This document shows positions 24,838-32,628 of a DNA stretch of 32,766 nucleotides, piece by piece; the first letter of the stretch is position 1; the number at the start of each line of letters is the position of its first letter. Below the pieces are notes generated by a model. The model searched no databases. It was not told the DNA's origin and saw nothing but the letters and a program-made list of their open reading frames with translations. Made by a program: the position numbers and the translations under genes. Origin of the DNA: Oceanobacillus senegalensis (GTDB lineage Bacteria; Bacillota; Bacilli; Bacillales; Amphibacillaceae); contig NZ_LT839648.1 in assembly GCF_900176885.1 (NCBI RefSeq), positions 3,914,770 to 3,947,535 of the forward strand. The letters run 5' to 3'.

Positions 24838-25500
24838 TTACTCCATTTCTTCAAATAGAGTGGAAGCTTCTTTTTTTATACTTTCAATGTGTGAGGTTAT
24901 AGCATTGGAAAAGGCAGCATAATTCCGTTCCTCCATTGCATGGTATAATTTCCAATGATCTGCATGCCTTTTTTTCGTGCTTTCAAGCGAGGTTGATTGA
25001 ACGATACGTGATAAGGCTACATGTGCATTTAAGGAGGAAAAAAATTCAGTTATCGTTTTGTTTCCAGCCCATTCAATGATTGTGTCATGGAATTTCATAT
25101 CTGCCTTATTATATGTTTGAAAGGCAAAGGGTGTTTGTTTCAGTAGGTCATCCATTTGTTGCACAATCTGTCCCCATTTTTCCACTTTACTTGCTGGTAC
25201 GGTATGAATGATCTCCTTAGCAGCCCAAAGTTCAACCATCAGCCGAGCATCTAATGCTTCCATCAATGAATTTAAATTTATTTCGGTTACGTAGGTACCT
25301 TTTCGAGGAATAATTTCGATCAGTCCATCATATTCAAGTTGATTGATTGCCTCCTTAATAGGTGAACGGCTTACACCAAACTCGTCGGATAACTTATAAA
25401 TATCCAGTTTTTCTCCAGGATGATATTCTCTATTGATAATTTTTTCACGTAAAATTTCATATACTTGTTCTGCTAAAAGAAAAGATTTAATTTTGGCCAT
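24838..25500 (-). CDS. GntR-family transcriptional regulator, FCD (FadR) subfamily
   Basis: A 220-residue regulator. Residues 8-72 form the winged helix-turn-helix (VYEILREKIINREYHPGEKL, then LSDEFGVSRSPIKEAINQLEYDGLIEIIPRKGTYV). The rest is an all-helical FCD-type ligand domain with Asp85 (in DARLMVE) and His132 (in FHDTIIEW) at places where this subfamily binds metal and a carboxylate. The start at ATG 25500 follows AAAGGTGG and begins directly with the DNA-binding domain; an earlier ATG at 25536 would add 12 unlikely residues. It diverges from the dehydrogenase-permease pair, so it is probably the local regulator, releasing DNA when a sugar acid binds (inference). Confidence 0.88.
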   Translation of the reverse strand: MAKIKSFLLAEQVYEILREKIINREYHPGEKLDIYKLSDEFGVSRSPIKEAINQLEYDGLIEIIPRKGTYVTEINLNSLMEALDARLMVELWAAKEIIHTVPASKVEKWGQIVQQMDDLLKQTPFAFQTYNKADMKFHDTIIEWAGNKTITEFFSSLNAHVALSRIVQSTSLESTKKRHADHWKLYHAMEERNYAAFSNAITSHIESIKKEASTLFEEME

Positions 25501-25688
25501 GTTCCTATACCACCTTTGCCCCATACTTCCAATCAATTCGTGAAATTTGTTCGGGTAATAGTGCCCATATTACTAATGATTATATAACCTTTTAAGAAAA
25601 AAGAAAACAATGCCTATCCCCAAATGGGAAAGGGGACGATGTTGAATTTTGTTTGGAAACCTTATTCTCATCTTATGAAAAAAGCTCA

Positions 25689-25717
25689 TTGACTTCTATA
25701 TTTATCTATTGTATTCT
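25689..25717 (+). promoter_or_regulatory. Promoter of the dehydrogenase-permease operon
   Basis: TTGACT (25689-25694), 17 bases, TATTCT (25712-25717). The start point would fall at the left edge of the palindrome at 25723. Confidence 0.6.
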
Positions 25718-25722
25718 TTTAA

Positions 25723-25759
25723 ATGTAACATGTGAAATGTTACATATTACATGTTACAT
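25723..25759. promoter_or_regulatory. Probable operator: ATGTAACAT palindrome plus a third half-site
   Basis: ATGTAACAT (25723-25731) and its exact complement ATGTTACAT (25737-25745) are 5 bases apart; ATGTTACAT occurs again at 25751-25759. The site lies just downstream of the -10 box, where a bound repressor would block initiation. The divergent GntR protein is the likely ligand; that assignment is an inference. Confidence 0.65.
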
Positions 25760-25835
25760 TACAATAAAACAACCTAAAATGAAAGCGTATAAGAATACTG
25801 TTTCGATAACTGAGAAAGTACAAGGAGTGGATGAA

Positions 25836-26855
25836 ATGAAAGCGATTCAGATACCAGAGGCAAATCGTATCGAATTATTAGATGTGGCCGAACCCAATGT
25901 GGAGCTAGAAGATGAAGTGAAGATAAAAATAAAAAGGGTGGGAATTTGCGGATCTGACATGCATATTTACCATGGAACAAACCCACTTGCCACGTATCCA
26001 AGAATCGTAGGACATGAAGTGGCTGGAGAAATAGTAAAGGTTGGTTCAAATGTAAGTAAGGTAGCTGTTGGGGATCATGTGGTTATTGAGCCAATAAGCT
26101 ATTGTGGTGAATGCTACGCATGTAAAAGCGGACGCCCGAACGTTTGTGAAAAGGTTTCCGTATTTGGTGTACATGAAGATGGTGGCATGAGAGAATTCGT
26201 TGTCATTCCAGAAGGACAGGTGCATAAAGTAGATGCAGAGATTGCATGGGATGAAGCGGTGATGGCTGAGCCATACACAATTGGTGCCCAGGCAACCTGG
26301 AGAGGAAATGTACAGGAAGGACAAACGGTATGTATCCAAGGTGCGGGTCCGATTGGGATTACCGTTTTAAAAATGGCAAAATTACGCGGCGCAACAACCA
26401 TTATTTCTGACCTTACAAACGAGAGATTGGAATTTGCAAAAGAAAACGGTGCAGATTATACCATCAATCCAACGGAAGAAGACTTCAAGGAAAGAATCCA
26501 TGACATCACTGCTGGAGAAGGCGCCAATGTCGTGATTGATGCGGTTGGTATGCCAAGCACCTTTGAATTAAGTGTTGAGGTTGCTTCTCAAGCGGGGAAT
26601 GTGGTGACATTAGGATTTAATGCAACCCCATCATCGATTGCATTGATGCCGATTACAAAGAAGGAATTAACGATTACCGGATCAAGACTGCAAACCAATC
26701 AATTTGGTAAAGTAGTAGAGCTCATCAATACGAAACAATTAACACATAATGGGCTAGTTACGCATCGATACCATATTGACCAAGCAAAAGAAGCATTCCA
26801 GTTTATAGAAGAAAACCCGGATAAAGTAAGAAAACTAGTTATCGAGTTTGCGTAA
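25836..26855 (+). CDS. Zinc-binding alcohol dehydrogenase, sugar-acid/polyol type
   Basis: A 339-residue medium-chain dehydrogenase that oxidises a secondary alcohol with NAD(P). Catalytic zinc ligands are Cys38 (GICGSDMH), His60 and Glu61 (GHEVAGE); the structural zinc has Cys90, Cys93, Cys96 and Cys104. The cofactor loop is GAGPIG (169-174), and Asp194 or so at the end of the next strand ([10 protein letters not shown]) favours NAD. Overall it resembles L-threonine, L-idonate, L-galactonate and L-gulonate 5-dehydrogenases. With a GntP permease downstream and a GntR regulator beside it, a 5-dehydrogenase for a hexonate such as idonate, gulonate or galactonate is the best guess. The start at 25836 follows AAGGAG; the 61 extra codons upstream span the promoter and operator and are not real. 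Confidence 0.88.
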   Translation: MKAIQIPEANRIELLDVAEPNVELEDEVKIKIKRVGICGSDMHIYHGTNPLATYPRIVGHEVAGEIVKVGSNVSKVAVGDHVVIEPISYCGECYACKSGRPNVCEKVSVFGVHEDGGMREFVVIPEGQVHKVDAEIAWDEAVMAEPYTIGAQATWRGNVQEGQTVCIQGAGPIGITVLKMAKLRGATTIISDLTNERLEFAKENGADYTINPTEEDFKERIHDITAGEGANVVIDAVGMPSTFELSVEVASQAGNVVTLGFNATPSSIALMPITKKELTITGSRLQTNQFGKVVELINTKQLTHNGLVTHRYHIDQAKEAFQFIEENPDKVRKLVIEFA

Positions 26856-26915
26856 GTTTTCAATAGAAAAAATATAGAATAATATTTCATCATAGAAAAT
26901 AGGGGAGAGAAAGTT

Positions 26916-28268
26916 ATGCCATTAATTATTACTGCATTAGGTATTTTACTTCTACTCATTATGATTATGAAGTTTAAAATGAATACGATGATTACATTAG
27001 TTGTTGTTTCATTCCTACTTGGTCTTGCATTAGGCATGCCAGTGACGGAGATTATGGGATCAATTGAAGCTGGTCTCGGAAGTACGATTGCCAGCACAGG
27101 TTTGATTTTTGGATTTGGTGCAATTCTTGGTAAATTAATCGCGGATGCCGGTGGGGCACAGCGAATCGCCATGACGTTAATTGATAAATTTGGTGAGAAA
27201 AGAGTTCAGTGGGCTGTTATTCTTACTTCATTTATTCTAGGTATTGCATTATTCTTTGAAGTTGGTCTTGTATTATTAATTCCAATTGTTTATCAGATTG
27301 CCAAACAAACGAAAATTTCATTCCTATGGCTTGGACTTCCGATGGCGACTGCATTGTCTACCACCCATGCATTTTTACCGCCACATCCAGGTCCTACGGT
27401 AATTGCTGATCAGTATGGTGCAAATATAGGAATGGTATTGCTATACGGTATTATTATCGCGATTCCAACCATTCTTATCGCAGGTCCATTATTTACCGTA
27501 GTTGCAAGAAAATTTGTCCCTTCAGCCTTTGAAAGAGCTGGGGAAGGTAGTATTGCAAAATTAGGGGATGCCAAGCAATTTAAATTAGAAGATACTCCAG
27601 GATTTGGAGTTAGTGCATTCACTGCTTTATTCCCAGTTATTTTAATGGGTCTTTCTACGATTGTTACGTTAGTGAAGGATACAGTTGGTTTAGAGAACAA
27701 TTTATTTTTTGATATTATTGCTACGTTAGGAACTCCTTCGATGGTAATGCTGCTCTCTGTATTGCTTTCCATTTACACAATGGGTATTGCTCGAAAGATT
27801 CCGATGACGGATCTTATGGAATCAGCAGAGAATTCGGTTAAAGCAATTGGTATGCTACTATTGATTCTTGGTGTGAGTGGTTCCTTAAAAGAAGTATTGA
27901 TGGACGGTGGAGTTGGTGATTATGTTGCACAAATTTTCGAAGGCAGTACGATTTCGCCCATATTCCTTGCATGGTTAATCGCTGCTATCATCAGGTTGGC
28001 ACAGGGTTCTGCAACCGTATCTGCCCTAACCACTGCTGGACTTGTACTTCCAATGTTGGCCGGTTCCGATGTTAACTTAGCTTTAGTGGTATTAGCAACT
28101 GGAGCGGGTAGTATTATCGCTTCACATGTAAACGATACCGGTTTCTGGATTGTTAAAGAATCATTCGGTTTATCCATGAAGGAAACATTTGGAACATGGA
28201 CGGTACTAGAAACACTTATCTCCGTTTGTGGACTAGTATTCGTGTTACTGCTTAGTCTCTTTGTTTAA
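26916..28268 (+). CDS. Gluconate:H+ symporter family permease (GntP type)
   Basis: A 450-residue, very hydrophobic inner membrane protein with 12 or more membrane segments, the size of GntP/IdnT/DsdX carriers. Typical stretches are FGFGAILGKLIADAGGAQRIA near residue 65, FFEVGLVLLIPI near 110, HAFLPPHPGPT near 150 and the C-terminal RLAQGSATVSALTTAGL and SHVNDTGFWIVKESFG. These mark the gluconate permease family, which imports gluconate, idonate or related acids with protons. It follows the dehydrogenase by 60 bases behind GGGGAGAG, in one operon, and a terminator follows. Substrate cannot be fixed from sequence. Confidence 0.92.
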   Translation: MPLIITALGILLLLIMIMKFKMNTMITLVVVSFLLGLALGMPVTEIMGSIEAGLGSTIASTGLIFGFGAILGKLIADAGGAQRIAMTLIDKFGEKRVQWAVILTSFILGIALFFEVGLVLLIPIVYQIAKQTKISFLWLGLPMATALSTTHAFLPPHPGPTVIADQYGANIGMVLLYGIIIAIPTILIAGPLFTVVARKFVPSAFERAGEGSIAKLGDAKQFKLEDTPGFGVSAFTALFPVILMGLSTIVTLVKDTVGLENNLFFDIIATLGTPSMVMLLSVLLSIYTMGIARKIPMTDLMESAENSVKAIGMLLLILGVSGSLKEVLMDGGVGDYVAQIFEGSTISPIFLAWLIAAIIRLAQGSATVSALTTAGLVLPMLAGSDVNLALVVLATGAGSIIASHVNDTGFWIVKESFGLSMKETFGTWTVLETLISVCGLVFVLLLSLFV

Positions 28269-28289
28269 AATGATAGGATGAATAGGTGT

Positions 28290-28339
28290 AAAAACACTAG
28301 AAGGGCTTCACGATGAAGCGGCCCGTCTAGTGTTTTTTT
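28290..28339. terminator. Bidirectional terminator between the permease gene and the kinase operon
   Basis: AAAAACACTAGA pairs with TCTAGTGTTTTT, enclosing an inner stem in which GGGC and TTCA pair with TGAA and GCCC. T runs lie on both strands, so it can stop the permease transcript and the converging minus-strand operon. Confidence 0.85.
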
Positions 28340-28383
28340 GTTTTCATGGGTACGGTTTTTGTGGAGAACATGGTATTGAAACG

Positions 28384-28755
28384 TCATGTTACCGGGATAG
28401 GGGCGGTTCTAGTCGCAATTTTCGTCATGGGTAGCTGTTGAGATGGTACGATGAAATGCGGAGAATGGATGGGGGAAGATTGGAGGAGAAGCGAATCAGG
28501 TGAAATAGAAGGAGGAGTCATAAGGGGAGCTGAAGGAATAAATTCGGATGGACCTCCCATAAAAGCAGAGGAAAGTCCATCAATGAAGCGTAAAACCCGA
28601 TAAGCAAAGATCGGGTTTTCATAAACTGTATAGTTAGATGTTGCGCCAAGAGAAATTGCTGCACGACGCACTGTACTCATGCACGGAAAGTTCTGTCCCC
28701 AACGCACCACTTCCGTCCGCGAATCAGGCCTGTATAAACGTACGTAAAAATTCAT
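28384..28755 (-). CDS. Unknown 123-residue protein, last gene of the peptide-kinase operon
   Basis: I do not recognise this protein. The first half (FYVRLYRPDSRTEVVRWGQ, then STVRRAAISLGATSNYTVYENPIFAYRVLRFIDG) looks like a small folded domain. The second half, from about residue 60, is rich in Pro and Ser with clusters of hydrophobics (SPDSLLLQSSPIHSPHFIVP) and is probably disordered. There is no signal peptide or membrane segment. The start overlaps the last 32 bases of the kinase gene and has AAAGGAGCTCC in front, so it is a translationally coupled partner. It may be a substrate adaptor or a second kinase target; neither is shown by sequence. Confidence 0.7.
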   Translation of the reverse strand: MNFYVRLYRPDSRTEVVRWGQNFPCMSTVRRAAISLGATSNYTVYENPIFAYRVLRFIDGLSSAFMGGPSEFIPSAPLMTPPSISPDSLLLQSSPIHSPHFIVPSQQLPMTKIATRTAPIPVT

Positions 28756-29563
28756 GGAGCTCCTTTAGGTCTGGGCGTTGTTCGGGTTCATGTTGCAGAC
28801 AGCGGTTAATGTGATTGGCTAAAGATTCATCCATTTCCCGATAGGTCTGTACAGGTTCTGCTGGTCTTTCGAGTTGTTCATACCTTCCATCTTCCAAGGA
28901 TTGAAATGGGCGCTTGCCAGTTGCTGCAAAAAAGAGTACTGCACCAATCCCCCATACATCCGCAGCCGTTGTCAAAACATCCCCCCTTGCTTGTTCGGGA
29001 GCCATATACTGTTTGGTTCCCATTCCTTTTCTTACTTCCCCTGGTGACGCAGCCAAATTAAGGTCAATGACCTTGGCAAGAGGTGGCTGGGAAATAATAT
29101 TGGAAGGTTTGATGTCGAGATGTAAAATATTATGGAGATGAAGATAATGGACTACTGAACAAAGCTGCATGCCAAGGTGTGCCACTTGCTTGGTCGGCAG
29201 TACTTCATTTTGGCTAGTAAGGCTTCGAATCAGATGGGAGAGGGTTTCCCCTGTCAACGTCTCCTGTATGAAAACGGGGGTTGGACTCTCTACGACTTCG
29301 TAAGCCCGAACCAGATTGGGATGAGAAAGTGTCTTTAAATATTCCCCTTCCTTTATCATTCGCTTTCGCATGACCTCATTTTCCTGTGTTTCTGGCTGTA
29401 AGGTTTTCGCAATACATCCCGTTAGCCTTTCCTCACTCCAGACATAATAAACGTCACAGTCCTTCCCGCGTCTCATATGATGGATGACTGTAAACCCGGG
29501 AATGAGGGATTCTCCTTTTTGAAGGGGTTCGGTATGGGCCGCACTCATTTTAGTGATTGTCAT
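28724..29563 (-). CDS. Hanks-type serine/threonine protein kinase, soluble
   Basis: A 279-residue protein that is essentially one kinase domain. Visible motifs: Lys53 (CIAKTL) for ATP, a helix C acid at Glu72 or Glu74, catalytic loop HLDIKPSN (Asp150, Lys152, Asn155), the metal-binding Asp167 in DLN (instead of DFG), and MAPEQARG (residues 187-194). The glycine loop is reduced to one Gly (RRGKDCDVYY). All catalytic residues remain, so it is probably active. It lacks the membrane segment and PASTA repeats of PrkC and is close in size to small soluble kinases such as YabT-like or YbdM-like proteins. Its start shares a base with the ABC gene stop (TAATG), with GAGGAG 11 bases ahead. Position beside Ser-rich peptide genes suggests these are its targets (inference). 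Confidence 0.88.
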   Translation of the reverse strand: MTITKMSAAHTEPLQKGESLIPGFTVIHHMRRGKDCDVYYVWSEERLTGCIAKTLQPETQENEVMRKRMIKEGEYLKTLSHPNLVRAYEVVESPTPVFIQETLTGETLSHLIRSLTSQNEVLPTKQVAHLGMQLCSVVHYLHLHNILHLDIKPSNIISQPPLAKVIDLNLAASPGEVRKGMGTKQYMAPEQARGDVLTTAADVWGIGAVLFFAATGKRPFQSLEDGRYEQLERPAEPVQTYREMDESLANHINRCLQHEPEQRPDLKELHEFLRTFIQA

Positions 29564-31482
29564 TATTTCACCATCTCCTCTTTTGTTATGAAATTTCCCT
29601 TATCCACAACTTTTGGATTTGGGACGGTAGTTAGATGTTTCTTTTCCCCTTGCTGTACCTTAAACAGTTCAGCATATTTTGCCCCTTGCATAAGCAATTC
29701 TTCATGTGTACCACTTTCTATAACCTCCCCGTCTTCAAGAAACAGGATTCGATCGGCTTTCGCAGCACTTTTTAAGTCATGGGTAATAATCAATGTCGCC
29801 TTATCTTCCATTAAGGTTTTTAATGGATTTATTATTTGCCTTTCCGAGCGCGCATCAAGACCTACTGTTGGTTCATCGAGAATGAGAATGGACGCATTTC
29901 GTATCATGGCTCGTGCAATCGCTATTCGTTGTCTTTGCCCTCCGGATAAATTCCTCCCTTTTTGTCCTACTGGTGTATCATAACCATCTTCCATTTCTTG
30001 AATAAATCCATGGGCATCAGCAAATTTAGCAGCCCTTACGATTTCTTCATCGGTCGCACCTGGCTTCCCATATGCGATATTTTCCCGAATCGTTCCGTCA
30101 AAAATTAAGGATTCCTGAAAAAGCACGGCTACATTCTTGCGTAATGAATCCAGTGTTAATCCTTTAATCATATTTCCATCAAGCAGAATCCTCCCAGAAG
30201 TTGGGTCATAGAAGCGCATGAGCAGTTTTACAATGGTAGATTTTCCAGCACCACTTGCACCAATTAGTGCCACGGATTCACCAGGCCCAACGGAAAAGGA
30301 AACATTCGAAAGTATTTTTTTCAATTTCCCTGGATAGGAAAAAGAGACATTCTCAAATTCGACACGACCCGAGGTTTGATGCAGTTCATAGGGTTCTTCT
30401 TTGACCATCGGCTTTTCCTTCATAAATTCAATCACCCTCTCCGCACTTGCTGAAGCGGAATAGATGGTGTTTAACAACTTACTCAATTTACGGACAGGAC
30501 TATATAGTTTGCTGAGAAGTAAGATAAAAGCAACAAGAGTACCTACCGTAATTTCATGATGGATAAGCAGCCAAGTTCCAGCGACCATAACAACTAAGGT
30601 TCCTGCCACTTCGATTAGACTGACGACTGGAGAAAAGGCTGCTTTCAACCGAACTTTTAACATTTTAGCCTTAAAGCTCCGCTGATTTTGCAGGTCAAAC
30701 CGCTCACTTTCTGCATCCTGCTGATTATATGCCTGCATTAATGCTATATTCGAAAAGCTTTCCTCCGATATGGCAGTAATGGCTCCCTCTCTGCGGGTGC
30801 GCTCCCGAGATGCCATTTTAATACGACGTGAAAAAAATCGGGTCACGGTATAAAATAGCGGAACAACGATTAAGGAGACTAAAGCCAATTTCCATTGCAT
30901 GAAAAAAAGCATACCAATAAAGACAATGAGTTGAAAGAGATAGGAAACAGCTGAGGTTACTCCCGTAATCATCAATCGCTCGATAGAAGCAATATCACTA
31001 GTGATTCGCGATATAATATCTCCCAATTTACGCCCCTCAAAAAAAGATAGGGACAGACGCTGTAAATGTTCATAAAGGCTTTTTCTTAATTGAAGAACAA
31101 AATTTTCCCCTACCCAATTGGAAAGATAGGTTCCACCGAAATAAAGCGATCCCCGCAAAAGGGTGAGTCCTAGATGGGAGAGAATAAGCCAATAAAGGGG
31201 ACTAAAATCCTCGGCAATTAAAACACGATCAATGAAAACCTGCATCAGCCAAACAGTCGCTGACTGAACCATAGGTTGGAGAGCCATTAGTATGAAACTT
31301 AAAATAATCCAAAAGCGGTAGGACTTGACATAGGGCCAAAACGTACGAAAAATCTCTCTTACTGGCACTGGTGGGGACTGGGAAATAAGGTTATCCCCCG
31401 TATCTTTTATATTCCATAAGTCTTTAAATTTTTGAAAAGATACGCGTTTCTTTTCTTTTACACGTTGTTTTCGATTTTCCAT
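29563..31482 (-). CDS. ABC exporter with fused membrane and ATPase domains, no peptidase domain
   Basis: A 639-residue half-transporter of the MsbA/LmrA type. A basic 55-residue cytoplasmic N-terminus (MENRKQRVKEKKR) precedes six membrane segments (about residues 58 to 345). The ATPase has Walker A GASGAGKST (408-416), signature LSGGQ (512-516), Walker B ILILDEP (532-538) and switch His568. There is no C39 peptidase domain, so any leader would have to be cut elsewhere or the peptides leave whole. I start at ATG 31482 because AGGAG lies 8 bases ahead; a GTG three codons earlier sits too close. It comes directly after the five peptide genes and before the kinase, on one strand. Confidence 0.92.
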   Translation of the reverse strand: MENRKQRVKEKKRVSFQKFKDLWNIKDTGDNLISQSPPVPVREIFRTFWPYVKSYRFWIILSFILMALQPMVQSATVWLMQVFIDRVLIAEDFSPLYWLILSHLGLTLLRGSLYFGGTYLSNWVGENFVLQLRKSLYEHLQRLSLSFFEGRKLGDIISRITSDIASIERLMITGVTSAVSYLFQLIVFIGMLFFMQWKLALVSLIVVPLFYTVTRFFSRRIKMASRERTRREGAITAISEESFSNIALMQAYNQQDAESERFDLQNQRSFKAKMLKVRLKAAFSPVVSLIEVAGTLVVMVAGTWLLIHHEITVGTLVAFILLLSKLYSPVRKLSKLLNTIYSASASAERVIEFMKEKPMVKEEPYELHQTSGRVEFENVSFSYPGKLKKILSNVSFSVGPGESVALIGASGAGKSTIVKLLMRFYDPTSGRILLDGNMIKGLTLDSLRKNVAVLFQESLIFDGTIRENIAYGKPGATDEEIVRAAKFADAHGFIQEMEDGYDTPVGQKGRNLSGGQRQRIAIARAMIRNASILILDEPTVGLDARSERQIINPLKTLMEDKATLIITHDLKSAAKADRILFLEDGEVIESGTHEELLMQGAKYAELFKVQQGEKKHLTTVPNPKVVDKGNFITKEEMVK

Positions 31483-31499
31483 TCCTCTCACTCCTGAAT

Positions 31500-31530
31500 G
31501 AAGACACGGCCCCTATTTCATTAGGAGCCG
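31500..31530 (-). promoter_or_regulatory. Weak hairpin between the last peptide gene and the ABC gene
   Basis: On the minus strand GGCTCC and GGGGCC can pair around an A/T loop, with no T run behind. It might lower read-through from the peptide genes into the exporter gene, or stabilise the peptide mRNA end; this is speculative. Confidence 0.3.
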
Positions 31531-31556
31531 CTCATCAAGTCTTTTGCATCCTGTCA

Positions 31557-31667
31557 TTAAGAATCGCTATCACTGTAGCTATTGCTTTCACTCTCTTGGC
31601 TGAAGCTGTAGCTCACACTAGAATCCTCCGTAGAAACAGCCGGTGACACGTTATCGAAGTAAGTCAT
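31557..31667 (-). CDS. Ser/Tyr-rich acidic peptide, copy A
   Basis: A 36-codon gene with AAAGGAGGATG placed ideally before its ATG. The N-terminal half is MTYFDNVSPAVSTEDSS; from Ser17 on, nearly every second residue is Ser, mixed with Tyr, Phe, Glu, Asn and Asp, ending YSDSDS. There are 13 Ser, 7 acidic and no basic or Cys residues. It reads like a leader plus core, or like an acid-directed phosphorylation substrate. It is the copy nearest the ABC gene, 74 bases ahead. Protein sequence is identical to copy E although DNA differs at several third positions. I recognise no family. Confidence 0.8.
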   Translation of the reverse strand: MTYFDNVSPAVSTEDSSVSYSFSQESESNSYSDSDS

Positions 31668-31712
31668 GGTTTCATCCTCCTTTCAAATGGAAGTAACAGA
31701 TTTTAATAGATA

Positions 31713-31823
31713 TTAAGAATCGCTATCACTGTAGCTATTGCTTTCACTCTCATAGCTGAAGCTGTAGCTCACACTAGAATCCTCCGTAGAAACAGCCGGT
31801 GACACGTTATCGAAGTAAGTCAT
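31713..31823 (-). CDS. Ser/Tyr-rich acidic peptide, copy B
   Basis: 36 codons, same ribosome binding site. Differs from copy A only at residue 24, where Tyr replaces Gln. 45 bases separate it from copy A; this spacer is itself part of the 156-base repeat unit. Confidence 0.8.
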   Translation of the reverse strand: MTYFDNVSPAVSTEDSSVSYSFSYESESNSYSDSDS

Positions 31824-31868
31824 GGTTTCATCCTCCTTTCAAAAGGAAGTAACAGATCTTAATAGATA

Positions 31869-31979
31869 TTAAGAATCACTATTACTGTAGCTATTGCTTT
31901 CACTCTCATAGCTGAAGCTGTAGCTCACACTAGAATCTTCTGTAGAAATAGCAGGTGACACGTTATCAAAGTAAGTCAT
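31869..31979 (-). CDS. Ser/Tyr-rich acidic peptide, copy C
   Basis: 36 codons. Relative to copy A: Ile for Val at 11, Tyr for Gln at 24, Asn for Asp at 33, plus silent changes at codons 4, 9, 13, 14 and 34. It keeps all 13 Ser. Confidence 0.8.
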   Translation of the reverse strand: MTYFDNVSPAISTEDSSVSYSFSYESESNSYSNSDS

Positions 31980-32024
31980 GGTTTCATCCTCCTTTCAAAT
32001 AGAAGTAACAGATTTTAATAGATT

Positions 32025-32135
32025 TTAAGAATCGCTATCACTGTAGCTATTGCTTTCACTCTCATAGCTGAAGCTGTAGCTCACACTAGAGTCTTCTGTA
32101 GAAATAGCAGGTGACACGTTATCGAAGTAAGTCAT
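32025..32135 (-). CDS. Ser/Tyr-rich acidic peptide, copy D
   Basis: 36 codons. Relative to copy A: Ile11 and Tyr24, and silent changes at codons 9, 13, 14 and 15. The ATG is preceded by AAAGGAGGATG as in the others. Confidence 0.8.
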   Translation of the reverse strand: MTYFDNVSPAISTEDSSVSYSFSYESESNSYSDSDS

Positions 32136-32181
32136 GATTTCATCCTCCTTTCAAAGGTTAAGTAATGAATGTTAATAGATA

Positions 32182-32292
32182 TTAAGAATCGCTATCACTA
32201 TAGCTATTGCTTTCACTTTCTTGGCTGAAGCTGTAGCTCACACTAGAGTCTTCTGTAGAAACAGCCGGTGACACGTTATCGAAGTAAGTCAT
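32182..32292 (-). CDS. Ser/Tyr-rich acidic peptide, copy E
   Basis: 36 codons, first intact copy in the direction of transcription. Its protein equals copy A, with silent changes at codons 13, 14, 15, 25 and 31, so the amino acid sequence looks maintained while DNA drifts. Confidence 0.8.
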   Translation of the reverse strand: MTYFDNVSPAVSTEDSSVSYSFSQESESNSYSDSDS

Positions 32293-32337
32293 GATTTCAT
32301 CCTCCTTTCAAAGGTGAGTAACGGATTTAAGTAGATT

Positions 32338-32465
32338 TTAAGAATTACTGTTCCAGTAGCCCCATGGTGTTAAATTACACTGGAGGCCTTTGCGGTAACA
32401 GCTGGTGTTGCAACATCGAAATAAGTTATATTGGTTACCCTTTCGACTTGCTTATAGTATCGCAT
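32338..32465 (-). pseudogene. Degenerate sixth copy F of the peptide gene
   Basis: The repeat unit continues upstream in a diverged form. From 32429 it reads (I)TYFDVATPAVTAKASSVI then stop, aligning with MTYFDNVSPAVSTEDSSVS; the start codon is ATA and the ribosome site is weak. A nearby in-frame ATG at 32465 would add 12 residues but lacks a ribosome site. Past the stop, another frame ends GYWNSNS before the same TAA and trailer as the other copies (SYSDSDS), so a frameshift within a copy 19 bases shorter explains it. It may be a pseudogene, or a short leader-like frame. Confidence 0.55.
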
Positions 32466-32628
32466 GGAAATATTAGGAAACTATGAGCCGAACCTTAGAA
32501 TCTCGTGAGAATAAAATGAGGAATTCATGAGATTTGTTGCCATTAAATGACAATTGTAAAGACAGTGTAAATTGGCGTGTATCACGACTGGAAATTCATT
32601 GTATTCTGTGAAGGGAGGGGGATGGCAC

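Noticed and set aside
25653..25835. An N-terminal extension of 61 residues on the alcohol dehydrogenase
   Set aside because: It spans the promoter and operator, has no ribosome site, and the family starts at the ATG at 25836 behind AAGGAG.
31557..32292. CRISPR array
   Set aside because: The period is 156 bases, the repeats are coding with silent changes, and there are no unique spacers or cas genes.
31557..32292. Lanthipeptide or bacteriocin precursors of a known class
   Set aside because: No Cys in any copy, no LanB/LanM/LanC or radical SAM enzyme nearby, no double-Gly cleavage site, and the exporter has no C39 peptidase.
32338..32429. A Cys-rich reading of copy F in another frame
   Set aside because: That frame has no start codon and a stop just upstream; only its last seven residues align with the intact copies, so a frameshift explains it.
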